From Pyronema omphalodes (lineage: Eukaryota > Ascomycota > Pezizomycetes > Pezizales > Pyronemataceae), in the NCBI GenBank assembly GCA_024516155.1, contig JAJJXM010000013.1:744001-808000 (forward strand): 64,000 bases of DNA. The letters are read 5' to 3'. The position numbers were made by a program, and so were the translations under genes. Below, one piece after another: positions 23,199 through 34,521 of this stretch (position 1 is the stretch's first letter; the number at the start of each line of letters is the position of its first letter). Under the pieces are notes generated by a model. It made no database searches, was not told the origin of the DNA, and saw only the letters and a program-made list of their open reading frames with translations.

Positions 23199-23953
23199 TG
23201 TCGTGGATGCTGGGCTGCGTGGTCGGTGCGGTGCTGCGGTGTTGGCGCGGGGCCGTGGTTGTGTGGGCTCGTCGTGGTGTATGGTGTTGCGGATAAAGTT
23301 TTGGCGCGGGTGTGGGGAGGCCGGGTAGTTGGTGGGGAGGCTTGGCGAGGAGCTGGTAACCGGGGGTGCGCGGGGAGTTGGAGAGGGAGGAAGGAAGGGT
23401 TGAGATTGGAGGTTTCTGATTGACACGGTGGAAAGATAGTTCATAGATATTATATTGTTCATAAGATTTTTTACAATAAAATTACGGATACCCGTAAAGC
23501 TTTTTTTTCTGTTTGTTCATTTTAAAACGCGACAAAATAACTCTTTGCAACAACCAAATACTACTAGTTTTTTTTTTTTGTTTTTTCTGATTTTTCTAAG
23601 CAAATAACCCAAATAGATAAGACAAATTTCGACAGTAATATATGAAAAATTCCAAAATATGAGGAAAAGAAATGAAAAAACAATTCGTGCGGGTGATTCT
23701 AGAACCTTCAAAACCCGGGGAGTAAATGGTGTGCATATAAATCTCTCCCAGACCACGCACATCCCACCCCTCCCACCATCCCTCCTCCCCCAATCGGCCT
23801 TTCATCAGCGTCTCCTGGAAGTTGTATCGATCGCGGGTGCATTACAGCAAGCCAGCGTAAGGGGAGTTCCGTGGACAAAGAAATGTTTTCAGCCCGGGCC
23901 TAAAGAGTACTCATCCTGTATAATGAATAAACAGGGAATTTTCCACAGTAGAA
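23199..23953. other. Intergenic upstream of MRPS8
   Basis: Contains the in-frame Pro-rich extension of MRPS8 (to 23462), a T-rich stretch at 23495-23590, and the 3' flank of NMD4. No other feature is recognised. Confidence 0.5.
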
Positions 23954-25232
23954 TCAAGGTTCCCAGAGCTTTCCTTTTCCACGGGCAACACCGCCGGTGT
24001 GACCTCCGCGAGTAGTCGGTGATCCACGAGAGAAGCCATCAGCACGAGAAGAAAGACTCTCGCCGCGAGGGGAGTAGTTGTTCCGATTGTTGTCACCACG
24101 GGGTACACTCTCTCTATCGTTGTAGCTGTCTGCGCGAGTCAAGATGCTCGGACTACGGAAGGTGTCAGTACGGGGTGAGCTAGCATCCCGCGGTGAGCTG
24201 TTTGCACGAAAAAGAATACCACGAGGCACACCACCAGCACCGCGACCAAAACCATCACTGCGTCTAGAACCCTCGCGACGAGAAGACTCATTCCCAATAG
24301 GAAATATCTCCCTATGCGGAGTTCTCTCAGCCCGAGGCGAAGTATTTCCTCCACGACAGAAGCTGTTTGGATCGATGATTTGAACTGGCTCAACAGGAGC
24401 TTCCGTCCGTTGCGGTTCCGCCCCACCACGACCACGACCATTCTTCTCCCTCTCAAGAGGTACCAACTTAGCAAGCTCTGTTGTGGTATAAGTAGGAATT
24501 CCGAAGCTCTTTGCCCATTCGTACAAGTGCATGTCTGAGTCATCTCTGTCTTTCCTATCGTTTGTAACGAGAATAATTTTGCCGATTTGTTTGAGCTGCT
24601 CATCGTTGAGACGGTGAATAACGCAGTTGAGGATTTCCTTCATTTTGTTTGTAGGCTCATGTTCTTCGTCGCTACTAGAATAAAAAGTGGAAGCTAAAGA
24701 GGCCTTTCCAGCGATTGGAGCTGCAGCAAGACATTCGGCCCAAGTACCGTATTTCAAGTTCGGGGCCTGGATAGTAACACCACTCTTCACGGTGCCCTGC
24801 ATTACGCGGTCAAAGTAATGAATAGAACGGCGAGCCATTTGGGACATGGAATCAGAACCCTTCTTAAGCTTATCGAGAGCGTTAAGAGCTGGTTTGTTAG
24901 CTAGGTGTATGTCACCAAACTGCAAACGGCGACTTACTAGTAAAGGGCACAATGACATGAATAGACTTAGCATCGATACGACGCTGAAGGCCAGTAATAT
25001 CTTCGGTCAAAACGGTCTCATCACAGACACAGTAATAAATCTTCTTAACAGGAGGACGACGGTTGGTGATGCTGTTGGCTTCTTCTTCCAACGCTTTGAC
25101 TTTATGTTCAAGAAGTGCGAGGGCTAACTTCTCCCCGAGACCTGGTAAGCCCGCGGGTTTGGGCGGTTTGGGCGGTTGCTCTGGAGCTGTCTGAGGCGAG
25201 GTAGAAGAAGTGGTTGTTGTATTCGGTGACAT
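23954..25232 (-). CDS. NMD4: PIN-domain protein, probable Nmd4 (nonsense-mediated decay cofactor)
   Basis: Exons 25232..24938 and 24900..23954 join across a 37-nt intron (GTAAGT...CTAG) to 413 residues. The PIN fold begins KKIYYCVCDETVL and has NALDKLKKGSDSMSQMARRS with IHYFDRVM, matching the NELDFL...AARESLKFIDKL pattern I recall in yeast Nmd4. LVTNDRKDRDDSDM follows with the acidic end of a PIN site, then FGIPTYTTTELAKLV. The extreme C-terminus GKGKLWEP resembles the conserved Nmd4 tail that contacts Upf1. Between them lies an Arg/Ser/Gly-rich disordered stretch of about 140 residues, longer than in yeast. Expected role: Upf1-associated factor in cytoplasmic mRNA decay (family knowledge). 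The first acidic position is present (Asp in CDE), but whether the PIN is catalytic cannot be judged. Confidence 0.72.
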
Positions 25233-26248
25233 CTTCAAACATCTTCTTGTGCTGTCGTCGCGGGTTCGGGTATTTTGGGGAGCGGCTATGCTGGACGGTC
25301 GCGGTGGGTGGGCGAGGCGAGATGCTGGGGATTAAATATGTTGTTGCCCGACTTTCGAGTGGGGAGGGGGGTGGTAGTTGATAATAAGTGGTGGACACCG
25401 TCGCGGTTACAAAGATTATAAAGGTGAGTGGTGTGTCGGTGGATGGAAAGACGGAACGAAGCCTGGACGAAGCCCAGAGGAAGCCTAGAGAAGCCTAGGG
25501 GAGAAGCCTAGAGGAAGCGAAGTTGGAAGCACCGAAACACACTCGAAGCCGCAGCGAAGCAGTTGAAAGCCGCAGCAAAAGCACAGCGAAGCCGCAGCTG
25601 AAACTTGAAACTCAAAATCGCAGTTGAAAGCGCGAGAAATTCACAGGGAAACCAATATTCTAACCGGACCCAAACAAGTTGAATTTCAACCTCTTCAAAA
25701 AAAAAAAAATATAACAGTCTAGAATTCCCCGATTATTGATTTCGACTCATCGTTCTCAGTCTTTTGAAGCTTTTCTAGCGCCGTGTATGATGCGTTTAGA
25801 ACCTTGGGCGGCATGGGGTATGGGGCTATTCCATGCTTGTCTCATTAGGCGCCTCAATGAATTAAAAAAAAAAAAAAATTGAAAAGGTATAGGAATTCAA
25901 ATATTTCATAGTATTCCATTGACATCCAGAATCGGAAGAAGTTGGAATTCTCGACTCTGGTCGTAGGTAAAGATATAGATAGAATTAACTTCGCCCTTTC
26001 CAAATTCCTGAGGCTGTGTGAGGCTGTGTGAGCATGGATATATCTACTATGTATGGTAATAAAGAATAATATTCTTTCTCTCCCTTACTTAAACTTGTAG
26101 CAGAAAGGACATATATCAAAACTTCTTGCGAATGGAAGAGGTAATGGAAAAGAGAACTAGATTGACGGAATATTTATTATACTGGAACTGTAGTTTAATT
26201 TGCTAAACAGTCTGAGTGATATCAATCAGTAAACCTACGGTCCTGCCA
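25233..26248. other. Intergenic upstream of NMD4
   Basis: Holds imperfect AGAAGCCTAG and GCCGCAGCGAAGC repeats at 25450-25610 and A-rich runs near 25700 and 25865. No gene, tRNA or element is recognised. Confidence 0.55.
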
Positions 26249-29200
26249 TTACCTACGGTCCCATCCTATCATTTTGTTCCGCAGACGAGACATGACCGTA
26301 TAGCGGCCATTCTTCTGAGTTTCAGACGGGACCGGACGACCACTTATGGTCCTGCCCGGACCGTCGTCTTGAACGGACCGTAGTGAGCCCTGCTGTGATG
26401 GACCTGTACTTGTACATCTACAGTCCGCTTGCAATGATCCCTCAGCCTGGTCTCTATTATTTACCTTCTTCTCTGTTAATTTCATCTGTTTCTCTAACTT
26501 TTTGATACTTCCCTTCAACTCAGCATTTTGACCTTGAATCTCCAGCTCCCTAGCATCCGCCATCATCATCCGTACCGAAGAAATCCTCATTTCCTCCTCC
26601 AAGTTGACTACCCTTCGATTCAGCTCCTCATTCCTCACCTTAAGAACCTGTTTCTCACTATCAAAAACCATAGCATTGCGATACTTCCCCCTCAGCTCCA
26701 CAAGTCTCCGTATCAAAACCCCATTATCGCAGCATAGCTTATAATTAGCATCCTTCAGCTCCACGTTTTTCGCTTTCAATTTCTGATTATACTTCATTAA
26801 CAAACCCTCAATCTCCCGCTTTAGCATCACCGAGTCCCGTAACTGTTTCCGTGTCTGTTCAAGTTGCTCCACGAGACTATTGTTTTCATTCCGTAGAACT
26901 TGGTTGCTGTCAATAGCTGCAGTTAAATCAGAATTAAATTTCTGCATCTTAGTCTTAAGATCATCTTGCTCTTGGTTATCCGATAAGGCTGCTGTATACT
27001 TCGCTTGAAGCTCGTGGATTTGATCAAGTAACCCCTTATTGATGGATCGTAGGATCTTATTGCTATCCTCGAGCTTGTATATCCGGCGGGTATATTCTTT
27101 GATCTTGGATTTTAACCCTTCTTTCTCCGTAGCCTTTCCTTTATACTTATTGAGCTTGGTGCGATAGTCGTTGTCGCTGGGTACTGAAGAACTGGACGCT
27201 ATGGAGTTAGATGAAACAGAGGTATTATAACTACTGTCCTCCTCCTCCTCCTGCTTCTCAGTCCTGTGCGTTTTCTTTCCCCCTCCCCGAGTTGCAGCTT
27301 CTATATTCCCCCCCTTCATCTCAACCAGCTGCTTCACCAACCCATCATTAATACCCCTCAAAATCCCATTCCCATCAACCGCCATCGATAATTCATCAGC
27401 AAGCCTCTCAACCTTCTCCTTTAATTTCTCTAGCTCTGAATTCTTCATCATTGCCTCGGTATACTTTCCCTGTGAATCCTGAAGCTTTTGCTCTTGTGGA
27501 TGGTTGGGATTTAGTACCGGTTGAGAATTTTGGTTAAGGAGGATGGTGTTGTGTTGAAGTGGTGTTGGGATATGTTGTAAGTTAGGACTGTGGGGATTGG
27601 TGGGATTGGGTAATATCTCTAGCTGATATAACTGGTGGTCGATATTGTTGGCTGGTAAGTTATTTTCAGAATTAGAGCCGAGGAAAGACGGGACTCCTTC
27701 ATGATTTGATAATAGTGCTGCTAATTTTGTATGATATTCTGCTTGATTTTCTGGTAATAGAGAAGCTGGAATCTCCGGTAATAACGCCGCTATTGGTTTC
27801 TCAAATTCCCTGGCATTGGATTCCGTCATGTTTTCATACCCAGCTGTGGGAGAAACTAGAAGCTCCTCATCATCCATGGAAGATTTTCTTATCCCCTCGG
27901 CTTTCTGCTTGCCTTTCTCCATCTTTAGCGGCTTATCATTTCCTTTTGATCCCTCATATGGATTCTGTGATAGTTCATCAATTAAAAGCTCGAATTTCAG
28001 TAAAAGATTCCTATCCCTTATCGCAATTAGCAGAGCGTCAAGATCATCAATCTTCTCATAGTCAGCCACTAAGGGAGCATTTTGGGCCCGTAGCTTGTCT
28101 TTATATCCAGCCTCAATTTCTGCCGAGGTGGTCATAAAACCGACATTCCGCGCCTCTTCAGCTTCGTCTGGAAGATTTATAACGGAATTATATCTTCTTC
28201 GCAAATCATTTATCTGCAGCATCAACGTATCATTTTCAGGCGCCGGATTCCTGCTGTCGGTGTTCGTTGGACCGGTTCCTGAATCACCGCTGGAAACTTT
28301 GTCGACTAATTTCTTCCCTTTCGTCTCCTTGCTGGAATCGTCAAATCCCAGACCCTGAACTTCCCTGGATTTAACTTCCGCTAATCCTTTCAATATCTCC
28401 CTATCATCATCCTTTTCATCCTCCCTTCTCTTCGCCGTTTTTTCCCGCTTTTCGACCCCACTATATTCATAATCCCCATAGCCCCCATCTTCAATAACCT
28501 CATCTCCTAACCCTTCATCTTCTACTACACTCCCCAGCACCTCATCAACCTCCCCAACCTCATCAACCTCCCCAACCTCATCAACCCCAATGACATCCCC
28601 CAAACCATAACGCAGCATACCCCCCCGCCTTATCTCATCGTCTGGGAGTAAAGAGCAGATGTGATAGTATTGGGAAAGAGATTTAGAAACTAGATGGTCG
28701 TCTTTAGCTCCGGTACGGAGATCTGGAATCGGAATCGGATTTTGATTTGGATTTGAGGAGTCTTGTGAATGAGGAGAGAGGTGTGGAGGGGGAGGGTATG
28801 GAGAGGGGTATGGGATGGTATTATGAGTTACGTCTTTGCTGTGGATGGAAGGGTTGGGAATAGCGGGGATACCTGGAATACCTGCAATACCTGCAATACC
28901 CACAACCCTACCACAAGACCCGACATTCCCCGTACAGTTAAAACTTCATACAAGTAATTAGCCACGAATCCGCGCGCAAAACAAAGACCAAACCCCTCAA
29001 AAACCAAGATTGGGGGGGGGGGGTGTGAGGGTTGAAGACATACCCATTCTCCAATCCCCTATGCTCCAACCAGAGTTCATCAGTAACAGCCTGTCCCATA
29101 TCCTCGCAATAAGGGGGTTTATATCCCCTTAATCCGGGAATTGGTTTATTTTTATTTACAGTCCCTAATTTAACAACGACCGGATCATCTAGGGACGCAA

Positions 29201-29639
29201 TACCAGTTTCATGGGTATCGTCGGGGAAGTTATAGGTGCCTTGATCGATAGGGGAGGGTGGTGGTGGGGGTTTCAGGTTGCTGGTATTCGCGAGAGTGGT
29301 GGGGTTGTGATGTGGGGGGTTGGTAGGTACTTTATGCTTGGAGTCTGGGAAGAACTCTTGCGCGGATTGCTTGGAGTTGGAGTTGGGGTTGGGGTTGGGG
29401 TTGGGGTTGGGGTTACTGGGTTGGGTGGCTTGTGATCCGGGGGGTTGTGAGATCATTGGAAAAGTGACTTTATCGATAGATAATGTGAGCCAGGGTGCAT
29501 GAGTGTTTGAGGGGAGAGACCTGCTGGGTGGCTGGTGCGGCGACTCCGTTGGTGGGTTGGGATTTAAAGATGGTTCTGGGTTGAGGTTAGTACAGGAACT
29601 TTAATTACTAGAGTTTGGTGTTTTGGTTTTACCAGCCAT
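26249..29639 (-). CDS. Large coiled-coil protein, function unknown
   Basis: Three exons (29639..29609, 29575..29044, 28907..26249) give 1,073 residues with both phases closed. The first intron is only 33 nt but has GTAATT, a perfect TACTAAC branch point and CCCAG. The second (136 nt) carries a poly-C run and ends TGGTAG. The protein starts MAGKTKTPNS. It has a Pro/Asn-rich N-terminus (PNPNPNPNPN from a GGGGTT repeat) and a short conserved-looking block (PGLRGYKPPYCEDMG). Acidic repeats EVDEVGEVDEV follow. The C-terminal half is heptad-rich: LEKLKEKVERLADELS, then KLEDSNKILRSINKGLLDQI, each repeated in related form. A scaffold or filament role is plausible but not shown. Without the upstream exons the long frame has no ATG near its start. 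Confidence 0.65.
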
Positions 29640-30466
29640 GGGGAAGATGTTGCGAGTTGGTGATGAATGATGATGTAATTTGACTATATGTAAGAATACG
29701 GCTTTAACAGTGGAATTATAGAGGTGGTATGGTGGGTGATTAATAAGATATTTGCGGGTTTTATAGGAGGAATATTCAAGTGGTCTGTCTGGGTGTGATA
29801 GAGAAGATTGTTCACGGGGATACGATTATACGAAACGTCATTGGATACCTGTGTTCAGCTTGGGGACTTACAAGCTACAGGGGTGAAGGGCGTTTTGGGA
29901 TTGAGTTCTAGGCTTTTCGTGGTCAAATTGACTGGGGGTAGGATATGTATGGTGTTCTCGGTTGGGGTGTAAACCGTGCGTTGGCTATAATATTGTGTTG
30001 GAGTGTAGCCTGGCCAGATTTGTTGCGAAAGTTTTACTTTTTCACAATAGAAAAGTCAAAGGAGTTCTACTTGAATATTAGAAAAAAGAATGCGTTTGAC
30101 CAGATGCGAAGTTTCATGGCAGGCGCTATAAAGCTCTAGGAATAATATTGCTGTAATGTTTAACCAGAGTTGATTTTCTTGAGTATCTGAACTCGATTTA
30201 TATTGTTCAAAAAGATTTTAAAGACAATCTATGTAGATTTAGAGTAACATATCTACGGGATACCATCTGAAATACACGCAGATTGGTTCGATATCCCCTT
30301 AGAAAACGGTTACCATGAATTATCCATTTCTTCAAGAAATACATATAAAATATCATCAATCATCATATTACCTATTGCCATCATTCATCATATTACCTAT
30401 TACCAGCACATCATATCATCATATCATCATATAATCATTCCTCATCCACAACACAAACCGCACCCC
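29640..30466. other. Intergenic, no gene seen
   Basis: Promoter side of the coiled-coil gene and 3' flank of the membrane-protein gene. ATCATATTACC and CATCATATC short repeats lie at 30350-30440. Nothing else is recognised. Confidence 0.55.
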
Positions 30467-31312
30467 CTAATACTCCTCATACCTCTCCCCATAAATCCCC
30501 TCACCCCTCCTCCTATCACTCCTACTAGCACGACTACTCCTATGCATTCTCCTCGGTCTATCGGGATACTCGACAAAAACCTCCTCCTTAATCTCCGAAG
30601 GCGGCGACACCAACAACACGACCTGCTGATTCCTCCTATAAACCAGCCAAGCCAGTAACGCCGTACCAAAAAACAGCAGGACATTAACCAGGGCCAACCC
30701 CCACGCCGCCTTCAAAAGCGCACAATTCCCCGCCTTATCCCAAAACTGCTGCTGTGGCTGATCCGAGATCAAAAACCCAGGATCACTCAACCGTCTTCCA
30801 TCAACAGTGTAATAATAAGTCCGAATCACTGCTCCGCATTCGTAATTGGCTAGATTGGACGTAATGCTAATCCCGGCGATTAATCCCCCGACAATTAATA
30901 TGTCCCAGAAGGTTATCCAGAGTGCGGTGTTGTGTGCTCGGAGAACTGCGATTAGGATGCAGAAGGACCAGATGCTGCTGAGGAGGAGGATTAGGAACAG
31001 GATTACGATGCTGGCGGGGGTCGGGTGTGTGGAGGATTGGAACCTGTGGGTGTTAGATGCTGGATTTTTGGTATCGATGGTGGATCGAATAAAAAAGATC
31101 TGGGGTAATTTGGTGGTTGCGGGTGTGGACATCGGGGGGGGGGGGGGGGGTGGGGGTATCGGGCACAAGAGGACGGAAAGCATAACCACCACCCACCAGC
31201 TCAAAACCGCGGCCATCAAAGCCCAAGCCGGTACCAACGTCAATATCTGCAGCACCCTCAAAGCCGTATGAGCATTAAAAGCCATATTATCCGAACGCCG
31301 ACCGTCCATCAT
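30467..31312 (-). CDS. Four-TM MARVEL-like membrane protein
   Basis: The unspliced frame is 281 residues; four hydrophobic segments are clear (LRVLQILTLVPAWALMAAVL; SIVILFLILLLSSIWSFCIL; ALWITFWDILIVGGLIAGI; GLALVNVLLFFGTALLAWLV). A basic cytoplasmic tail follows (RRMHRSSRASRSDRRR). This layout and spacing match fungal MARVEL-domain proteins of the plasma membrane. A 123-nt segment (31044..31166) has GTGCCC at its start and CTAACACCCACAG at its end and can be removed in frame. It encodes Pro8 from a poly-C run and looks like an intron, leaving 240 residues. The donor is weak, so both forms are possible. The extracellular loop has two cysteines that could pair (ANYEC and GNC). Confidence 0.68.
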   Translation of the reverse strand: MMDGRRSDNMAFNAHTALRVLQILTLVPAWALMAAVLSWWVVVMLSVLLCPIPPPPPPPPMSTPATTKLPQIFFIRSTIDTKNPASNTHRFQSSTHPTPASIVILFLILLLSSIWSFCILIAVLRAHNTALWITFWDILIVGGLIAGISITSNLANYECGAVIRTYYYTVDGRRLSDPGFLISDQPQQQFWDKAGNCALLKAAWGLALVNVLLFFGTALLAWLVYRRNQQVVLLVSPPSEIKEEVFVEYPDRPRRMHRSSRASRSDRRRGEGIYGERYEEY

Positions 31313-32595
31313 AATTTCCTATCTTCTTTATTTCCGTATCTTCCGTTAACGAGTGATCCTCCGTGATGGTGATGGTGTTGACAAGATGTGACGGATAGCA
31401 ATTGTCAGCTGGCACTAAGAAGATGGAATTTAAAACCAAGAGGAAAATTGGGGCGAATTGCGGATTTTTTAAAGATTGCTATCAATGGCACGGTAATGTG
31501 ACGTCGATGAAACTGTGATTGGTTTCCCGGCCTGGGGAATTTAGGAGGAAGAGGGAAAAACTGGAAGATGGGGATCGACATGATGATATGACGATATGTT
31601 ACACGGGGATAGCAAGGAGGGAAATGATTGATGGGTGATGGGGGTTGCTTGCGTGTTTTGTAGACGGATGGGAATAGCTGCAGAGATATAGGGACTGGTG
31701 GTATGCTTGCATGGCTGTTGTGGGAAGTAATTATATAGTACTTGGATGATTTTTGGTAGTGATGGTTTTTGAGTTTCGGTGCTTGTTCTGCAGTTTCTGT
31801 TTCTTGTGACGTGAGATACCTCATGGTAGAACCTAGAGATGATACCAGTGGTGTAAATACAACCCATTGAGATTCATTCCTCTGCTCTTACGAGGACCTA
31901 CACCTACCTCCAGTATATCACCATCATTCCACTTCCATCAAAGACACAAAAGCCGAGTACCCTGTCATGTCATGTCGCAGCGGCCTCTGTATACCGAAAC
32001 AATTCCTCACAGTACATAGAATCCAATCCGCACAAGGATTCTTAGCCAGGGCCTGAACCTGAAACAGCAGTCAAGAAACCAGAAAAAAACATATTCCCAA
32101 CCTACATAAAACCATCCTTGCATCCTGCATCTGCAACATAGCCCAGTTCTTTTAGCAACAAAGACTGAAAACCCTTGCCCTATATCCTGGAACTTCAGTC
32201 GTTGTCGTATACATACATGCCGTATTTTCTGTTTTGCCGGTTAAACACATATCATATCACCATAACCACTAGTTCAGTAGTTGAATATCAACAAATTACT
32301 TCCTGAGACCAAGTTTGTAACCCTCATTCCCCAAGACGGTGATGAAAAAAACAAAAAAAAAAAACGGTATGGCACAGAGTATGGCACAGAGTATAGAGAT
32401 TTTGATAGAAGGGGTTTATAAACGCTTCCCTACGAAGGGAGATGGAAAAAAAAATAAAAAGGTATGTATATAACAATATAACAAAATAAACAAAAAGGAC
32501 TCATCATACATGCTACAACCTCCGCGTCTTCACTACTCCCTGGGTATATCTCCACCAGCCCCATCAACCCACCAACCCATCTCCAAACCCCAAAT
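31313..32595. other. Intergenic, no gene seen
   Basis: Upstream of the MARVEL-like gene and downstream of FAT1. Short frames at 31405-31867 lack domains. An A-run and duplicated TATGGCACAGAG lie near 32350-32400. Confidence 0.55.
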
Positions 32596-34521
32596 CTACA
32601 ACTTAACACCGCCCCTCTTAATCTTCGCAAACTCCTCCGTCCCAAACCTCCTATACCCCTCTCCATTAACAGGGCACCAAAAGCAATTTTCCAGCGCACC
32701 TTCCCCAACCCCCTCCTCCTGCAACTTCCTCTTCACAATCTTATTATTCCCCGTTCTCTCCAGCTCTTGTACAAACCTAACAAAAATCGGCCTAGCATAT
32801 TTCGGCAACTTCTTAGTCGTATCCTCAAAGTTCCTTACGACATGTTCCATATCGAACCCATTTTTCAGGACAACAGCAACACATCCAGCTCTTCCTTCAT
32901 AGCCCGGTAACTGCACTCCATAAACCGCGCATTCCTCAACCGCAGGATCAGTTCCCACCACAGCGGCAACTTCCGCAGTTGATACGTTCTCTGATTTCCA
33001 GCGGAAGGTGTCACCGATACGATCAAGGAAATACCAAAGACCATCAGCATCTCTTCTTTGCAGGTCGCCGGTTCGGAACCATGCATCCCCTTTCGTAAAT
33101 ACATCACGGAGGATTTTTGATTCCGTGGCTTGGTCGTTACCGAAGTAACCTTGGAATTTCGATTTGATGTTGTTGGGGTCTAGCTTCCAGATCAATTCTC
33201 CTGGTTCTCCGGGGGCGGATTGTATACAAAAGCCAGTTTTAGCATCTCGTAAAGGAAGCTCCGTGTCGATGTCGAGCTGGATTAATCGGGTTGTGGTACC
33301 GAGGATAAGGTTTGTGATAGGACCATTTTTTCCGACTGCGCCGAATCCATGTTCTCCTTGTTGCAAGTGCCAGGATCCGGAGGTTCCTTCGGTTGAGGCG
33401 TAGAATTCTGCTACTGTAGGAATTCCGAAGCGGTCTTTGAAGGCTTTCCACACGTCTGGTCGGAGACCATTTCCGAAGGCGATGCGCAGGTTATGGTCTT
33501 TATCCGCATCCGAGGGTGGTGAGGATAATAGGTAGCGACAGGTTTCGCCAACGTATTGGAAGATAGTTGCTCCGCTGCTACGGATCTCGGGAAGGGTATT
33601 ACGGATGGAGAATTTATGACCGAGGACTAGGGTACAGCCGGCGGAAAGAACGTTGTTGACACCTAGGATTGCGGCGGAGGAATGGTAGAGAGGCATTGAG
33701 GTGTAGAAACGGTCTGAAGATTTTAGGCCCATCCAACGAGGACAGAAACCGGTGGAGTAGTTGATTTTCTGCCAGGAGACAATAGCAGCTTTTGGCATAC
33801 CGGTTGTTCCAGAGGTGTAGATAAGCATAGCAGGATCCGGGAGTGTAATATCATTTCTGTCAGAATCGGGAGGACGTTCAGAACGCCAAGTAGAAACGGC
33901 GGAAATGGTGTGAGTGTCGAAGATGATGATTCTTCTCCCATTCTCTTCAAGAGCAGCTTTTGTCTTTTCATCATTCAAGACATGGGCTACTTCTTCATCT
34001 ACAATAAGTAGAGATGCAGAGGACTTGTTGAAGCAATGCACCAACCTCTCCCCCTCTAGATTATAATTCAAGAATGCCGGAATAGCTCCTAATGCCCATA
34101 AGCCAAGCCATATCCATAAAAAGCTGGGCTTATTAGTATAATCCATCGCAACAATCTCCTTCTTCTTCACCCCATGTCTCTCTTTTAACCAAGTAGCATG
34201 CTTCAAAACAACCTCATAAGCTTCCTTATAAGTCCATTCCTTTCCCTGATAATGCAAGAAACAGCGATTATGGACTTTAGGAGATTTATCCAAAGCCCGC
34301 TGTTCCAGTCTGTAGAATGGTGATAGTGTTCCAAAGCGCTCTTTCAAGTGCATAGACGCCACAGCGGCAGTCAAGGGATAAACCAGGAAGAAATCATGTG
34401 TGAGGAGGAATTTAGCATCGAGATAAGACCAGGCGGCTACGGCGGGGATGATAGCGGTAGGAACTGCGGCGGCAGCGATGGCAGCGGCGGCGGCTAATAC
34501 GTCGAGAGTTATTAACAACAT
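32596..34521 (-). CDS. FAT1: Very-long-chain acyl-CoA synthetase / fatty acid transporter
   Basis: A single exon of 641 residues with the complete architecture of the Fat1/FATP family. An N-terminal hydrophobic Ala-rich segment (residues 1-35) is the membrane anchor. The AMP-binding motif YTSGTTGMPKAAIV is present, then EFYASTEGTSG, and the FATP/VLACS signature RTGDLQRRDADGLWYFLDR with GDTFRWKSENVSTAEV. The protein activates long and very long fatty acids with ATP and CoA and assists their uptake. It acts at plasma membrane, ER or lipid droplets in yeast. The C-terminus ends VKL, close to a PTS1 tripeptide, so a peroxisomal share is possible (inference). The start is the first ATG, directly before the hydrophobic anchor. 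Confidence 0.93.
   Translation of the reverse strand: MLLITLDVLAAAAAIAAAAVPTAIIPAVAAWSYLDAKFLLTHDFFLVYPLTAAVASMHLKERFGTLSPFYRLEQRALDKSPKVHNRCFLHYQGKEWTYKEAYEVVLKHATWLKERHGVKKKEIVAMDYTNKPSFLWIWLGLWALGAIPAFLNYNLEGERLVHCFNKSSASLLIVDEEVAHVLNDEKTKAALEENGRRIIIFDTHTISAVSTWRSERPPDSDRNDITLPDPAMLIYTSGTTGMPKAAIVSWQKINYSTGFCPRWMGLKSSDRFYTSMPLYHSSAAILGVNNVLSAGCTLVLGHKFSIRNTLPEIRSSGATIFQYVGETCRYLLSSPPSDADKDHNLRIAFGNGLRPDVWKAFKDRFGIPTVAEFYASTEGTSGSWHLQQGEHGFGAVGKNGPITNLILGTTTRLIQLDIDTELPLRDAKTGFCIQSAPGEPGELIWKLDPNNIKSKFQGYFGNDQATESKILRDVFTKGDAWFRTGDLQRRDADGLWYFLDRIGDTFRWKSENVSTAEVAAVVGTDPAVEECAVYGVQLPGYEGRAGCVAVVLKNGFDMEHVVRNFEDTTKKLPKYARPIFVRFVQELERTGNNKIVKRKLQEEGVGEGALENCFWCPVNGEGYRRFGTEEFAKIKRGGVKL

Noticed and set aside
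25108..25398. 96-codon frame overlapping the NMD4 start
   Set aside because: It lies in another frame over the NMD4 leader and first exon, without conserved motif.
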